Source of the DNA: SLFH01 sp050486265
GTDB taxonomy: Bacteria > Planctomycetota > Phycisphaerae > Phycisphaerales > UBA1924
Assembly (NCBI GenBank): GCA_050486265.1
Contig: JBJHCY010000013.1
Coordinates: 25,475-89,474, forward strand
Direction: 5' to 3'
Length of the DNA stretch: 64,000 nucleotides
The notes beneath the pieces are model-generated. The model saw only the letters and a program-made list of their open reading frames with translations. It did not search any database and was not told where the DNA came from. This document shows, in pieces, positions 51,030 through 59,654 of this stretch; positions within the stretch are counted from its first letter, which is position 1, and each line of letters begins with the position of its first letter. A program made the translations under genes and the position numbers.

Positions 51030-52535
51030 ATGCGTATGCAGCGATTCGGAGCTGTCTGTGCCGCAGGCGTCGTCGCCGCGGCCGGCCTCGCACAGGGCCA
51101 GGTCGAGATCATCTACTCGGGCATCCCCGAGAGCGGCAAGTCGGCGGTTCCGGGACGGCCCGACCTGAACATCCGCGCTCCGCTCAGCTCCATCAGCCAA
51201 CTTCACGGATCGGACAACGGCGCCAATTGGGCGTTCCAGGTGTTCGCGGTCAACGCGTCCGGCGACACGGTCCGTGCGTTGGTGACCGGTTCGGGAACGA
51301 ACGGAGAGTCCTTCCTCACCAACGACGGGCCCGCCACATTCCTCCCCAATTTTTCCGGCTTCAGCTTCTTCAACTCAGAGCTCGGCGTCGCCAACGACGG
51401 CCGCGTCTTCTTTAACTTCCGCGCCGATGGCGGCACGGTCACCAATGCAAACAACGAGGGCCTCGCCCTCTTCGACCCCGCCACCGGCGAAATCACCGAA
51501 CTCATCAACGGGTCGGACTTCGCCACCGGCGTCACCATGACCGGCGGCAACGGCAACCTCGGCAATTCGCTCCGCATCCTCAGCGTCGCCGGCAACGGCA
51601 CATGCATCGTCTACGCAGGCAACATGAGCGTCGGCTCATCACTGCTGAACACCGCGATCTGGCGCGGCTTCCCGATTCAGGACCCCGCGCTCCTGCAGCG
51701 CGGTTCCGAAGTCACACCGATGAACTTCCTCCGCTCTGTCAGCGGCAACGCCTTCGCCTCGGCCATCTCCGCCGATGGGTCCGCGTGGGCGCACCTCGGA
51801 AAGGTCCGCTTCGGCGAACACCCGAACGATCCCGTCTTCCCCGAGCGTGATGTTCTCCTCGTCAATGGTGACATCGAGCTCGAAAGGTTCGACCCGCTTG
51901 GCGACGACTTTGTCGACAGCGTAGTCGCCGTCACCATGTCGCCCAACGGCCAGTGGTACGCCCGCGGCCGCCTCGAAAACGGCGACTTCTACGCGGTCGA
52001 AGGCGGCAACCTCATCCTCCAGTCCGGCGACCCCGTCCCGGGCGGCGCGATCGATGAAGTCGTCACTTCGATCAACACCATCAAGGGCTACGACAACGGC
52101 GACAAGCTCTGGGTGCTCGAAACCACCGGACCCGACGGCGATTCCGAGGTCGCCGTTCTCAACAACACCGTCCTCGCACGCAAGGGCGACCCGATCGACC
52201 TCGACGGCAACGGCCAGTTCGACAACGACGCCTTCATCAGAGGATTCAAGGGCAACCAACTCTTCATCGGCAACGATGATTTCGTCTACGCGCTGATCAA
52301 CATCGAAGCCGGCGACGGAACCAACCGCGGCGACGCCTTTGCACGGATCTCGACAGACCCCACCCCCGTCTGCATCCCCGACCTCAACAACGACGGCGTC
52401 GTCGACGCCGACGACTTCTTCCTCTTCCTCCAGCTCTTCGCCGACGGCGACAGCCGCGCCGACATCAACAACGACGGCGTCATCGACGCCGACGACTTCT
52501 TCGAGTTCCTCAACCTCTTCGCCCAAGGCTGCTAA
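51030..52535 (+). CDS. secreted protein with GC-type dockerin module, unknown fold
   Basis: 501 residues. Signal peptide MRMQRFGAVCAAGVVAAAGL then AQG. Beta-rich body with repeats such as GANWAFQVFAVNASGDTVRA, DGRVFFNFRADGG, GSAWAHLGKVRFGEH, NGQWYARGRLENGDFYAVEG and VLARKGDPIDLDGNGQFDND, the same style as the protein at 44.5 kb. C-terminal module DLNNDGVVDADDFFLFLQLF and DINNDGVIDADDFFEFLNLF, ending AQGC. GAGAGGATCAAAC before the ATG at 51030 supports this start over 51015. Function unknown. Confidence 0.8.
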   Translation: MRMQRFGAVCAAGVVAAAGLAQGQVEIIYSGIPESGKSAVPGRPDLNIRAPLSSISQLHGSDNGANWAFQVFAVNASGDTVRALVTGSGTNGESFLTNDGPATFLPNFSGFSFFNSELGVANDGRVFFNFRADGGTVTNANNEGLALFDPATGEITELINGSDFATGVTMTGGNGNLGNSLRILSVAGNGTCIVYAGNMSVGSSLLNTAIWRGFPIQDPALLQRGSEVTPMNFLRSVSGNAFASAISADGSAWAHLGKVRFGEHPNDPVFPERDVLLVNGDIELERFDPLGDDFVDSVVAVTMSPNGQWYARGRLENGDFYAVEGGNLILQSGDPVPGGAIDEVVTSINTIKGYDNGDKLWVLETTGPDGDSEVAVLNNTVLARKGDPIDLDGNGQFDNDAFIRGFKGNQLFIGNDDFVYALINIEAGDGTNRGDAFARISTDPTPVCIPDLNNDGVVDADDFFLFLQLFADGDSRADINNDGVIDADDFFEFLNLFAQGC

Positions 52536-52570
52536 GAGCCCGCAGCGAGTCCACAACCAATCAACCCATG

Positions 52571-52600
52571 AACGCCCCGGCCCCGCGCCGGGGCGTTTTC
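52571..52600 (+). terminator. intrinsic terminator
   Basis: Stem AACGCCCCGG (52571-52580) and CCGGGGCGTT (52588-52597), loop CCCCGCG, then TTC. Confidence 0.85.
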
Positions 52601-52625
52601 CTGCGCTCCCCGCTACGCTCATGCC

Positions 52626-54146
52626 ATGATCGACCCCCCTCCGCCGCCCGGGCACATGACGCCCGACGAGTTCCGCAAGCGCGGCGTCCAGCTCATCGAG
52701 TACATCGCCCGCTACATGGAGACCGTCCAGGGCCGCCCCGTCCTCTCCAAGACCGACCCGGGCGACACCGCCGCGATGCTCCCCGATCACCCGCCCACAG
52801 AGCCCGGGGGCGACCCCGAGTGGGAACGCATCCTCGAAGACATCGACCGCATCGTCCAGCCCGGCCTCACCCACTGGCAGCACCCGGGCTTCTTCGGCTA
52901 CTTCCCCGCAAACGCCTCGGGGCCGGCGATCCTCGGCGAACTGCTCTCGGCCGGACTCGGCGTCCAGGGCATGCTCTGGCGCACAAGCCCAGCATGCACC
53001 GAGATCGAAACACGCATGCTCGACTGGATGGCCGAGGCCTGCGACCTCCCCGCAGACTTCCGCTCAACCAGCGACAACGGCGGCGGCGTCATCCAGGGCA
53101 CCGCCAGCGAGTCCACCCTCATCGCCCTCGTCGCCGCCAGAAGACGCGTCCAGCGCCTCGGCCTCGAAGGCGAGCCGGTCGTCTACGCCTCGACCCAGGC
53201 GCACTCGTCGGTCATCAAGGCCGCGATGATCGCCGGCGTCGCCCGCGCCCAGCGCGACAACGAGCGCGTCCGCCTCATCGAGACCGACGACGCCGGCGCC
53301 ATGCGGGCCGACATCCTCGCCGTCGCCATCGAACGCGACATCAAGGCGGGCCGGGCCCCGGTCTTCGTCTGCTCGACCGTCGGCACCACAGCCTCGACCG
53401 CCGTCGACCCGCTCGGCGAGATCGCACGGGCCGCAAGAGCCGTCGGCTTCAGGGGCTGGCTGCACGCCGACGGCGCGCACTCGGGCGCCGCGGCCGTCTG
53501 CCCCGAGCACCGCTGGATGCTCTCCGGCCTCGACCTCTACGACTCGTACTGCTTCAACCCCCACAAGCAGCTCCTGACCAACTTCGACTGCGACCTCTTC
53601 TGGACCAGCGACCGCTCGACCCTCGTCGACGCCCTGAGCATCCTGCCCGAGTACCTCCGAAACGCCGAGACCGAGTCCGGACGCGTGATCGACTACCGCG
53701 ATTGGCAGGTCCCCCTCGGGCGAAGGTTCAGAGCCCTGAAGCTCTGGTTCGTCGTCCGCCACTACGGGATCGAGGGCCTGCGCGCGCACATCCGCCACGC
53801 GACCGCCCTCGCCTCGGCCCTGGAGGCGAAAATCGCCGAGGACCCGCGCCTGGAGCTCTGCGCCCCGCGCCCGTTCAACCTCGTCTGCTTCCGCCCACGC
53901 CCCCTCCCGGGCGAGAGCTTCGCCGACACCGACGCCCGGACCGCCAAGCTGCTCGATCGCCTCAACGCGACCGGCGAGGTCTTCCTCACCCACGCCGCAC
54001 TGCCCGCGATCGGGGGCGAGCCCGACCGCATCGTGATCCGCGCCGCCATCGGCGGCACCGCGACCCGCATCGAGCATGTCCAGAGGCTCTGGGAACTGAT
54101 CGACGCCGAGACCGACAGGCTCGGCGCCGAAAGACCCCGGGCGTGA
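52626..54146 (+). CDS. PLP-dependent decarboxylase (aromatic-amino-acid decarboxylase family)
   Basis: 506-residue group II PLP decarboxylase. N-terminal dimerisation helices (PDEFRKRGVQLIEYIARYME), substrate loop GLTHWQHPGFFGYFPAN (Trp-His-Pro as in DOPA/Trp decarboxylases), cofactor contacts GVIQGTASESTLIALVAAR and STVGTTASTAVDPL, the pyridine-binding Asp in LHADGAHSGAA, and the Schiff-base Lys in FNPHKQLLTNFDCDLFW (about 318). Removes CO2 from an aromatic amino acid, probably Trp, Tyr or Phe; substrate not resolved. TACGCT ends 6 nt before the ATG, with no Shine-Dalgarno sequence. Confidence 0.9.
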   Translation: MIDPPPPPGHMTPDEFRKRGVQLIEYIARYMETVQGRPVLSKTDPGDTAAMLPDHPPTEPGGDPEWERILEDIDRIVQPGLTHWQHPGFFGYFPANASGPAILGELLSAGLGVQGMLWRTSPACTEIETRMLDWMAEACDLPADFRSTSDNGGGVIQGTASESTLIALVAARRRVQRLGLEGEPVVYASTQAHSSVIKAAMIAGVARAQRDNERVRLIETDDAGAMRADILAVAIERDIKAGRAPVFVCSTVGTTASTAVDPLGEIARAARAVGFRGWLHADGAHSGAAAVCPEHRWMLSGLDLYDSYCFNPHKQLLTNFDCDLFWTSDRSTLVDALSILPEYLRNAETESGRVIDYRDWQVPLGRRFRALKLWFVVRHYGIEGLRAHIRHATALASALEAKIAEDPRLELCAPRPFNLVCFRPRPLPGESFADTDARTAKLLDRLNATGEVFLTHAALPAIGGEPDRIVIRAAIGGTATRIEHVQRLWELIDAETDRLGAERPRA

Positions 54147-54178
54147 CACCCGATCCCCGTTCGGCTAGCCTCCACGCG

Positions 54179-54835
54179 GTGAAGAACTTCCCCGCCAAAC
54201 TCGCGGCCCTGCTCGCTCTCGTGACCTGCGCCCTGCCAGGCTGCTCGATGCGGGGCGCCGCGCCCTCGCCCGAGATCGGTGTCGCCCCCGGCCGCTACGC
54301 CGAAGCCTTCGAGGCGGCACGCGAGGCCCTGATCGAGGCCCGCTTCGAGCTCGAGCGTGTCGACGCCGCGGCAGGCGTCATCACCACCCGCCCCAAGCAG
54401 TCCGCGGGCGCGTTCACCTTCTGGGACACCGAGCAGTCCACCCCCGCCCAGCAGCTCGAAGACACGATCCACCCCCAGCGTCGGCTGGTCCGCGTGAGCT
54501 TCCATCCCCCAGAGCCCCCCGACGACGAACGCATCGAGTCGCAGGCCATGGCCCCGACCGACCTGCCCGACCTTCGAACCCACGACGACGAGCTCCGCAT
54601 GTTCGTCGAGGTTGTCATCGAACGCCGCAACCGTCCCAACCGACGCATCGAGACCGAGTCGATCCGGCGCAGCACCTCGTTCGTCGACGCGGGGCTCTAC
54701 CCCCGGCGGATGACGCCCGAGTACTGGGTCGCCCACCGGCGCGACACCCACCTCGCCCGGCGGATCGCCGGCAAGGTCCAGCAACGACTGGGCGACGCCC
54801 CCCAAGCCCCCGCACCCGCCGAACCGGCTTCCTGA
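54179..54835 (+). CDS. putative lipoprotein
   Basis: 218 residues from GTG 54179: VKNFPAKLAALLALVTCALP then GC, a lipoprotein signal with Cys at 22. The mature domain begins YAEAFEAAREALIEARFELE and has a FTFWDTEQSTPAQQLEDTIH segment followed by beta strands (RRLVRVSFHPPE, LRMFVEVVIERRNR). Unknown. TAGCCT ends 7 nt before the GTG, suggesting a leaderless message; GTG is the only start that keeps the signal intact. A terminator follows. Confidence 0.68.
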   Translation: MKNFPAKLAALLALVTCALPGCSMRGAAPSPEIGVAPGRYAEAFEAAREALIEARFELERVDAAAGVITTRPKQSAGAFTFWDTEQSTPAQQLEDTIHPQRRLVRVSFHPPEPPDDERIESQAMAPTDLPDLRTHDDELRMFVEVVIERRNRPNRRIETESIRRSTSFVDAGLYPRRMTPEYWVAHRRDTHLARRIAGKVQQRLGDAPQAPAPAEPAS

Positions 54836-54859
54836 CTCTTCCGCACCCGCGCAAGAAAT

Positions 54860-54892
54860 GACGGCCCGCCGAGCAAGGCGGGCCGTCTTTGT
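54860..54892. terminator. intrinsic terminator
   Basis: Stem ACGGCCCGCC (54861-54870) and GGCGGGCCGT (54877-54886), loop GAGCAA, then CTTTGTTT. Sits between the lipoprotein gene and the convergent LuxR-type regulator gene. Confidence 0.88.
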
Positions 54893-54912
54893 TTGTGTCC
54901 ATCGGGACCGGG

Positions 54913-55842
54913 TCAGACCGCGTCGCGGTTCATCGCCTGGGCGACTTCGGCCTCGTTCAGCGCCGCCTCGGTGCCCGTCAGACGAAGCGTCTGGTTCGCG
55001 AACGGCTTGGGCGCGATCTCGATCGCGTCCGCCCCGCGATGGCGGATCCGCGTGCCACGCGGGAGGTGGCCCAGAGCGCGGGCGATCAGCTCGCCGCGGC
55101 TCGAAGCGTTCAGCTTCCGGTGCAGGTTCTTCACATGGTCGTGCACCGTGTGCGGGCTGCGGCCAAGCGAATCTGCGATCTGACGCACGCTCTTACCCAA
55201 GGAGAGCTGGTCGAGCACCTGCTGCTCGCGTTCGGTCAGCCAGTTGCTCGTGCCCGTCGAGACAGGCCCCACAGCCAGCAGTGTCCGACGCACAAGCAGC
55301 GGCAGGGTCGCGCCGAGCTGCTGCACATGGTGGTCGTGCACCAGGCTCCGCGTCGGGGCGATCAGCGTGATCAGCACGCGGCCCTTCTCCGCCTCGCCGA
55401 GCTTGCCCACGCCGACGAGCAATCCGCCGACCTGCATGTCGCCCATCACCTTGCCCAGAGGGCCCAGACGCCAGTCGCGCCCGCCGAGCAGACGCTCGGC
55501 CGGGCCGATCAGCGGCGACTGCCCGAGCTGGTCAAGATCGGGCGCAAAGCCCAACGCCACCAGCCTGTCGGCGCGGGCGCGGATGCCCGAGAGATCCGCC
55601 GGATCGACCTGGTCAGAATGGCTCGCGACACCGACCGCTTCGATCGTGTCGATGACGCCGCCGCCGTCGATCGAGCAGATGATCGTCACCGCGATCGAGG
55701 CGTTGCCGATCGAGGCCATCGCCTCGGAGGCGAGGTCCGCCCAGTCGAGCGTCGCCACCGCCGGGAGGCCGCAGAGCGCCTCGGTCAGCAGAGAGGTGCG
55801 CTCGAGCGTGCGCTGAAGTTCACGACCGGACTCGATGGACAT
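54913..55842 (-). CDS. LuxR/NarL-type transcriptional regulator
   Basis: 309 residues. The N-terminal ~190 residues form an unfamiliar sensory region (ASIAVTIICSIDGGGVIDTI, GKVMGDMQVGGLLVGVGKLG), GAF-like in character. The C-terminal half has a GerE/LuxR helix-turn-helix: WLTEREQQVLDQLSLGKSVR then QIADSLGRSPHTVHDHVKNL, residues ~200-245. No phospho-acceptor receiver domain. A ~60-residue tail follows the HTH. ATG 55842 is preferred: GGAGGG lies 8 nt before it. Divergent from the flavoprotein gene; 364 bp of spacer between them shows no other gene. Confidence 0.85.
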   Translation of the reverse strand: MSIESGRELQRTLERTSLLTEALCGLPAVATLDWADLASEAMASIGNASIAVTIICSIDGGGVIDTIEAVGVASHSDQVDPADLSGIRARADRLVALGFAPDLDQLGQSPLIGPAERLLGGRDWRLGPLGKVMGDMQVGGLLVGVGKLGEAEKGRVLITLIAPTRSLVHDHHVQQLGATLPLLVRRTLLAVGPVSTGTSNWLTEREQQVLDQLSLGKSVRQIADSLGRSPHTVHDHVKNLHRKLNASSRGELIARALGHLPRGTRIRHRGADAIEIAPKPFANQTLRLTGTEAALNEAEVAQAMNRDAV

Positions 55843-56206
55843 GTGCAAGGCCCTCCAGATCTGAAATCAATCTACGAGTTTTCCCGCCCCCGCGGGCCCG
55901 CGGGACCACCAGATCCCGCGTAGAAAAAACCGGACTTCCCCATCTGGCTTGGTGCACGAAGCGCCCCGAGACATCACCGGATCAGGGCGTTCACCCGCCG
56001 AAGAGAGGTTATCGTACTTCCTTACGCCGATGCTTGAGCCGACACAGTTGTTTTCCCCCACAGGTCGCCAAGGGTACGGAATAATGCGTAGCCTCGGGCC
56101 CGGCCCGATCCCGGCAATTCCCCCGGTCCGGGCCCCGGCCCGCCCCGCGGCCGACCCCAGCGCCTACAACTTGCCACGCAAGGGACGAGCCCCGCGCGAG
56201 ACCCAC

Positions 56207-57760
56207 ATGCTCACAGAATCTCAGCCGCACTCCGCACCGGCGATCCCCGCCGGCACGCAGCCACGCATCCTGATCCTGGGGGCGGGCCCCACAGGCCTCG
56301 GCGCCGCCTACAGGCTCAAAGAACTCGGCTACACCAACTTCCTCGTCGTCGACAGAAACGACAAGGCCGGCGGCCTCGCCCGCTCCTTCACCGATGACCA
56401 CGGCTTCACTTGGGACATCGGCGGGCATGTCATGTTCAGCCACTACGACTACTACGACCAGCTCTTCGAGAAGATGATGGGCGACGAGTTCACCCTCAAC
56501 AACCGCGAGAGCTGGGTCCGCATGATGGACCGCTGGGTCCCCTACCCCTTCCAGAACAACATCAAGTACCTCCCCCGCGAGGTCGCCTGCGAGTGCCTCA
56601 TCGGACTCATCCGCGCCCAGGCGACCGGCCCCGGCCCGGCGCAGGCGAAGAACTTCGGCGAGTTCATCGACGCTGTCTTCGGCGAGGGCATCGCCAAGTA
56701 CTTCATGCGTCCGTACAACTTCAAGGTCTGGGCCCACCCCCCAGAAATGATGAACAAGACCTGGATCGGCGAGCGCGTCGCCGTCCTGGACTACGAACGC
56801 GCCCTCCGGAACCTCGTCCTCGACAACGACGACTACGGCTGGGGCCCCAACAACCAGTTCAAGTACCCCCTCAAGGGCGGCACCGGCGAGTTCTACAAGC
56901 GCATCGGCGACGCCGTGCAAGAACACCTCTCCTTGGGACGCGAGCTCGTCGCGATCAACCTCGCCTCCAAGACCGCCCGCTTCGCCGACGGCACAGAGGA
57001 GCGGTACGACCTCCTGCTCTCGGCGATACCCGTCGACCGGCTCTGCAACGACATCCTGCAGGGCGATGTCCCGGGCCGCATCCGCGAGACGGCCGCACGC
57101 CTGCTGCACTCGGGCGGCTACATGGTCGGCGTCGGCGTCAAGCGCCCCTGCCCGAGCACCAAGAGCTGGATGTACTTCCCCGAGGACAACTGCCCGTTCT
57201 ACCGCGTCACCTACCTCAGCAACTACTCGCCCAACATGACCCCCGACAAGGAGCAGTATTACTCCCTCCTTTGCGAGACCAGTTGCTCTGACCACAAGCC
57301 CGTCGACGAATCGAAGGTCATCGAGGACACAATCAAAGGCCTGGAGAACGCGGGCCTGCTCGAACCCGGAGAACGCGACGACATCGTCACCACCTGGTGC
57401 TACCACGCCGACTACAGCTACCCCACGCCCAGCGTCGACCGCGACGAGGTCCTCGCCGAGGTCATCCCCTGGCTGGAACAGCACGGGATCTACAGCCGCG
57501 GCCGCTTCGGCATGTGGAAGTACGAGGTCTCCAACACCGACCACACCCTCATGCAGGGCGTCGAGCTGGTCAACCGCTGGCTCAAAGGCGAGCCCGAGAC
57601 CACCATCGGCATCGTGTACCAGTCCACCGAGGACGGGCGCAAGGCCGCGACCCACGAGCGGTCGTCGGTCGCGGGCTCGGGCGAGAAGCGCCTGAAACCC
57701 GTCGTCGTGTCTGGCTCTGGTGAGGCCGCGGGCGCCAGGCGGTCGCCCAAGGCCGACTGA
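56207..57760 (+). CDS. FAD-dependent oxidoreductase, UDP-galactopyranose-mutase-like
   Basis: 517 residues. FAD dinucleotide motif RILILGAGPTGLGAAYRLKE near 28, VVDRNDKAGGLARSFTDDHG, then WDIGGHVMFSHYDYYDQLFE and WVPYPFQNNIKYLP, the arrangement of UDP-galactopyranose mutase-like and amine-oxidase flavoproteins. Late motifs include GRFGMWKYEVSNTDHTLMQG. Likely acts on a nucleotide sugar or similar in envelope glycan synthesis; the precise substrate is open. ATG 56207 begins just before the FAD domain; the longer upstream frame is low-complexity. Only weak purine-rich sequence precedes the start. Confidence 0.82.
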   Translation: MLTESQPHSAPAIPAGTQPRILILGAGPTGLGAAYRLKELGYTNFLVVDRNDKAGGLARSFTDDHGFTWDIGGHVMFSHYDYYDQLFEKMMGDEFTLNNRESWVRMMDRWVPYPFQNNIKYLPREVACECLIGLIRAQATGPGPAQAKNFGEFIDAVFGEGIAKYFMRPYNFKVWAHPPEMMNKTWIGERVAVLDYERALRNLVLDNDDYGWGPNNQFKYPLKGGTGEFYKRIGDAVQEHLSLGRELVAINLASKTARFADGTEERYDLLLSAIPVDRLCNDILQGDVPGRIRETAARLLHSGGYMVGVGVKRPCPSTKSWMYFPEDNCPFYRVTYLSNYSPNMTPDKEQYYSLLCETSCSDHKPVDESKVIEDTIKGLENAGLLEPGERDDIVTTWCYHADYSYPTPSVDRDEVLAEVIPWLEQHGIYSRGRFGMWKYEVSNTDHTLMQGVELVNRWLKGEPETTIGIVYQSTEDGRKAATHERSSVAGSGEKRLKPVVVSGSGEAAGARRSPKAD

Positions 57761-57786
57761 CCCCTAGCGCCGCAGGAGCCGAAGCC

Positions 57787-58467
57787 ATGCCCAGCCCGCA
57801 ACCGCGCCCGATCGCCCGCCTCATCGCCGGCGTGCTGCTGGCCGCCCCCGCCGTCGCCCTCTTCGGCTGCGCCTCGGACCCTCCAACGCAGGGGAACATC
57901 CGTCCCGCCCCATCACAAAGCCCCGAGAGACTCGCCGGCTGGATGACCGGCTCGTTTTCCAACGAAGCCCAGGCGGCAGAGGCCCCCGACCGCTTCGCGC
58001 AGGTCCGTATGCACATCGTCCGCATCTGGCCCGAGCGCAATGACGGCGTCTGGATGTACATCGAGCAGGCGCTCGCCGCCGAACCCCAGAGCCCCTACCG
58101 CCAGCGGATCTACCGCCTCCGCCCCGCCGAGGAAGGGGTCTTCGAGCTCGAAACCTACCTGCTGCCCGACCGGGCCCGCTTCGTCGGCGCCTGGAGAAGG
58201 GCCGAGCCGATGGCCGACCTCGATCCGCAGACCGTCGACCGGCTCGACGGGTGCACCGTCGTGATCCACGCCGACGGGCCGGAGACTTTCCGTGGCTCGA
58301 CGATCGGCCGGGGCTGCCCCAGCCAGTTATCGGGCGCCAACTACGCGACCAGCCACATCCGCATCACCCCGAACCGCATCGATTCGTGGGACCGCGGTTT
58401 CAACGCCCGGGGCGAGCAGGTCTGGGGCGCTGTCGACAGCGGGTATGTCTTCGACCGCGTCGACTGA
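57787..58467 (+). CDS. CpcT/CpeT-family lipoprotein
   Basis: 226 residues. Lipoprotein signal with IAGVLLAAPAVALFGC (Cys 30). The mature domain LAGWMTGSFSNEAQAAEAPD, VWMYIEQALAAEPQSPYRQR, IYRLRPAEEGVFELETYLLP and MADLDPQTVDRLDGCTVVIH matches the CpcT/CpeT chromophore-lyase family, which attaches bilins to phycobiliproteins in cyanobacteria. Nothing else here points to phototrophy, so a different ligand or a calycin-type binding role is likely. CAGGAG precedes the ATG. Co-directional with the flavoprotein gene, 26 bp downstream. Confidence 0.8.
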   Translation: MPSPQPRPIARLIAGVLLAAPAVALFGCASDPPTQGNIRPAPSQSPERLAGWMTGSFSNEAQAAEAPDRFAQVRMHIVRIWPERNDGVWMYIEQALAAEPQSPYRQRIYRLRPAEEGVFELETYLLPDRARFVGAWRRAEPMADLDPQTVDRLDGCTVVIHADGPETFRGSTIGRGCPSQLSGANYATSHIRITPNRIDSWDRGFNARGEQVWGAVDSGYVFDRVD

Positions 58468-58721
58468 GGCGGCGGACCGCTTCCAGCAGCCTTCGGTGAC
58501 AATCTGGGGAAGATCTGTCGTTTGCGGACGATGGTTCGATCCGCACACCTGAACGGGTTGTGCGGATTTCTCGGATCTTCCCGCCGACTCGCTGGTGATC
58601 CTCCGAAACGGGTGCACACTAGGGTCGTAGCGCGGCGGCGTGGGGCCCGCTGAATGGTCTTTGTTCTGCTGGAAGGTGTGGTCCACGAGGACAACGCCGC
58701 GGGTATCGCCGCGGATTTACG

Positions 58722-59387
58722 ATGAGCGCGATCCCTCGCCCAACCGAATCGCCGGTGCTCGCCGGGGCTTGGCAGCCCGATGTGCTCCAGATGCTCGACG
58801 AGGAGCACCTTGTCGCGTGGTCCGGTTCGGCGAGACACCGCGTGCGGTTCGCCTCGGCGCTGACCCATTTCATCGACGGGCTCCGCGGCGCTGAGGTCTG
58901 CGTCCTCTACGGGCGATTCATGCGCGACATCGATTCGTTCTGTCACCAGCTCGAACGGTTGATCCCGGGCGAGCATCTTGAGCGCCGCATCGACGGCCCG
59001 CGCGGGATCGTCTCGATGCTCCGCAGCCGCCCGGTCTTCCCGGGCAGGCCGCCCAGCCGCTACCGCTTCTACATCTGGCACGACGCCGACGCGATGCTGA
59101 AGGAGAACGCCCGCCTGTTCGGGCGTCTGGTCGACGCGATGCTCGGCGTCGCGGCGGAGACCGAGTTCGTCGACGACGACCTGCTGCTGATCCAGCGGGG
59201 GATCTTCGTCGGAGGCCCGGCGCTGGAGCGGTACGCCCGCGAGCCGCGAGGCCAGTTCCGCAACTGGTTCGACGACGGGCACGCCGAACCCTTCTGGCAG
59301 GCGGTCACCGGCCAGCCCGCCCCGCTCGCCCGCCCGCTCCGGATCGAGTCGCTGGAATCCGAACACGAGAACCAGAGCGTGGGCTGA
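58722..59387 (+). CDS. hypothetical protein
   Basis: 221-residue soluble alpha/beta protein, not recognised. Features: LTHFIDGLRGAEVCVLYGRF near 48, DSFCHQLERLIPG, PSRYRFYIWHDADAMLKENA near 111, FVDDDLLLIQRGIFVGGPAL and a C-terminal RNWFDDGHAEPFWQA. No signal peptide or membrane helix, and no Walker motif, although the strand-turn-helix rhythm recalls P-loop-type folds. Separated from neighbours by 254 bp upstream and about 600 bp downstream that hold no other plus-strand gene. Confidence 0.7.
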   Translation: MSAIPRPTESPVLAGAWQPDVLQMLDEEHLVAWSGSARHRVRFASALTHFIDGLRGAEVCVLYGRFMRDIDSFCHQLERLIPGEHLERRIDGPRGIVSMLRSRPVFPGRPPSRYRFYIWHDADAMLKENARLFGRLVDAMLGVAAETEFVDDDLLLIQRGIFVGGPALERYAREPRGQFRNWFDDGHAEPFWQAVTGQPAPLARPLRIESLESEHENQSVG

Positions 59388-59438
59388 CGCGATCGCAATC
59401 ACCGAATCACACCTCATGCACGGGGGCCACGATCGTCC

Positions 59439-59514
59439 GCCCGTGAGGAGGGAGAAGCGGCGGGGTAGCCGAAAGGCTGCTCTGCCGGTTGAAACCTGGC
59501 GGAGGTTCACGGGT
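59439..59514 (+). ncRNA. candidate structured RNA (three-way junction)
   Basis: Closing helix CCCGTGA (59440-59446) with TCACGGG (59507-59513), extendable by one G-U. Inside are two consecutive hairpins: one of about eight pairs capped by a GAAA tetraloop (59463-59470 with 59475-59482) and one with arms GCCGGT/ACCTGGC around TGAA (59484-59489 with 59494-59500). A terminator-like hairpin follows at 59566-59592 (CCTCCG/CGGAGG enclosing CCGGC/GCCGG, then AGCTTT). No known RNA family recognised. No plus-strand gene follows closely, so a free-standing RNA or 3' UTR element of the gene ending at 59387 is possible. Confidence 0.35.
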
Positions 59515-59654
59515 AAGTGAAGATTTCTCAAGCTTGATCCGTTCATCCGCACGAATGAAAAGAAACCTCCGCCCGGCAGGGCCGGACGGAGGAGCTTTGG
59601 TTAGGTAGAGGCTTTGCCTCTTGGCTGTGAGCGGGGACTAGCCGCTCTCAGCCA

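Noticed and set aside
52568..54178. Upstream part of the 755-codon frame leading into the lipoprotein at 54179
   Set aside because: Arg/Pro-rich shadow of the PLP decarboxylase; only the part from GTG 54179 is coding.
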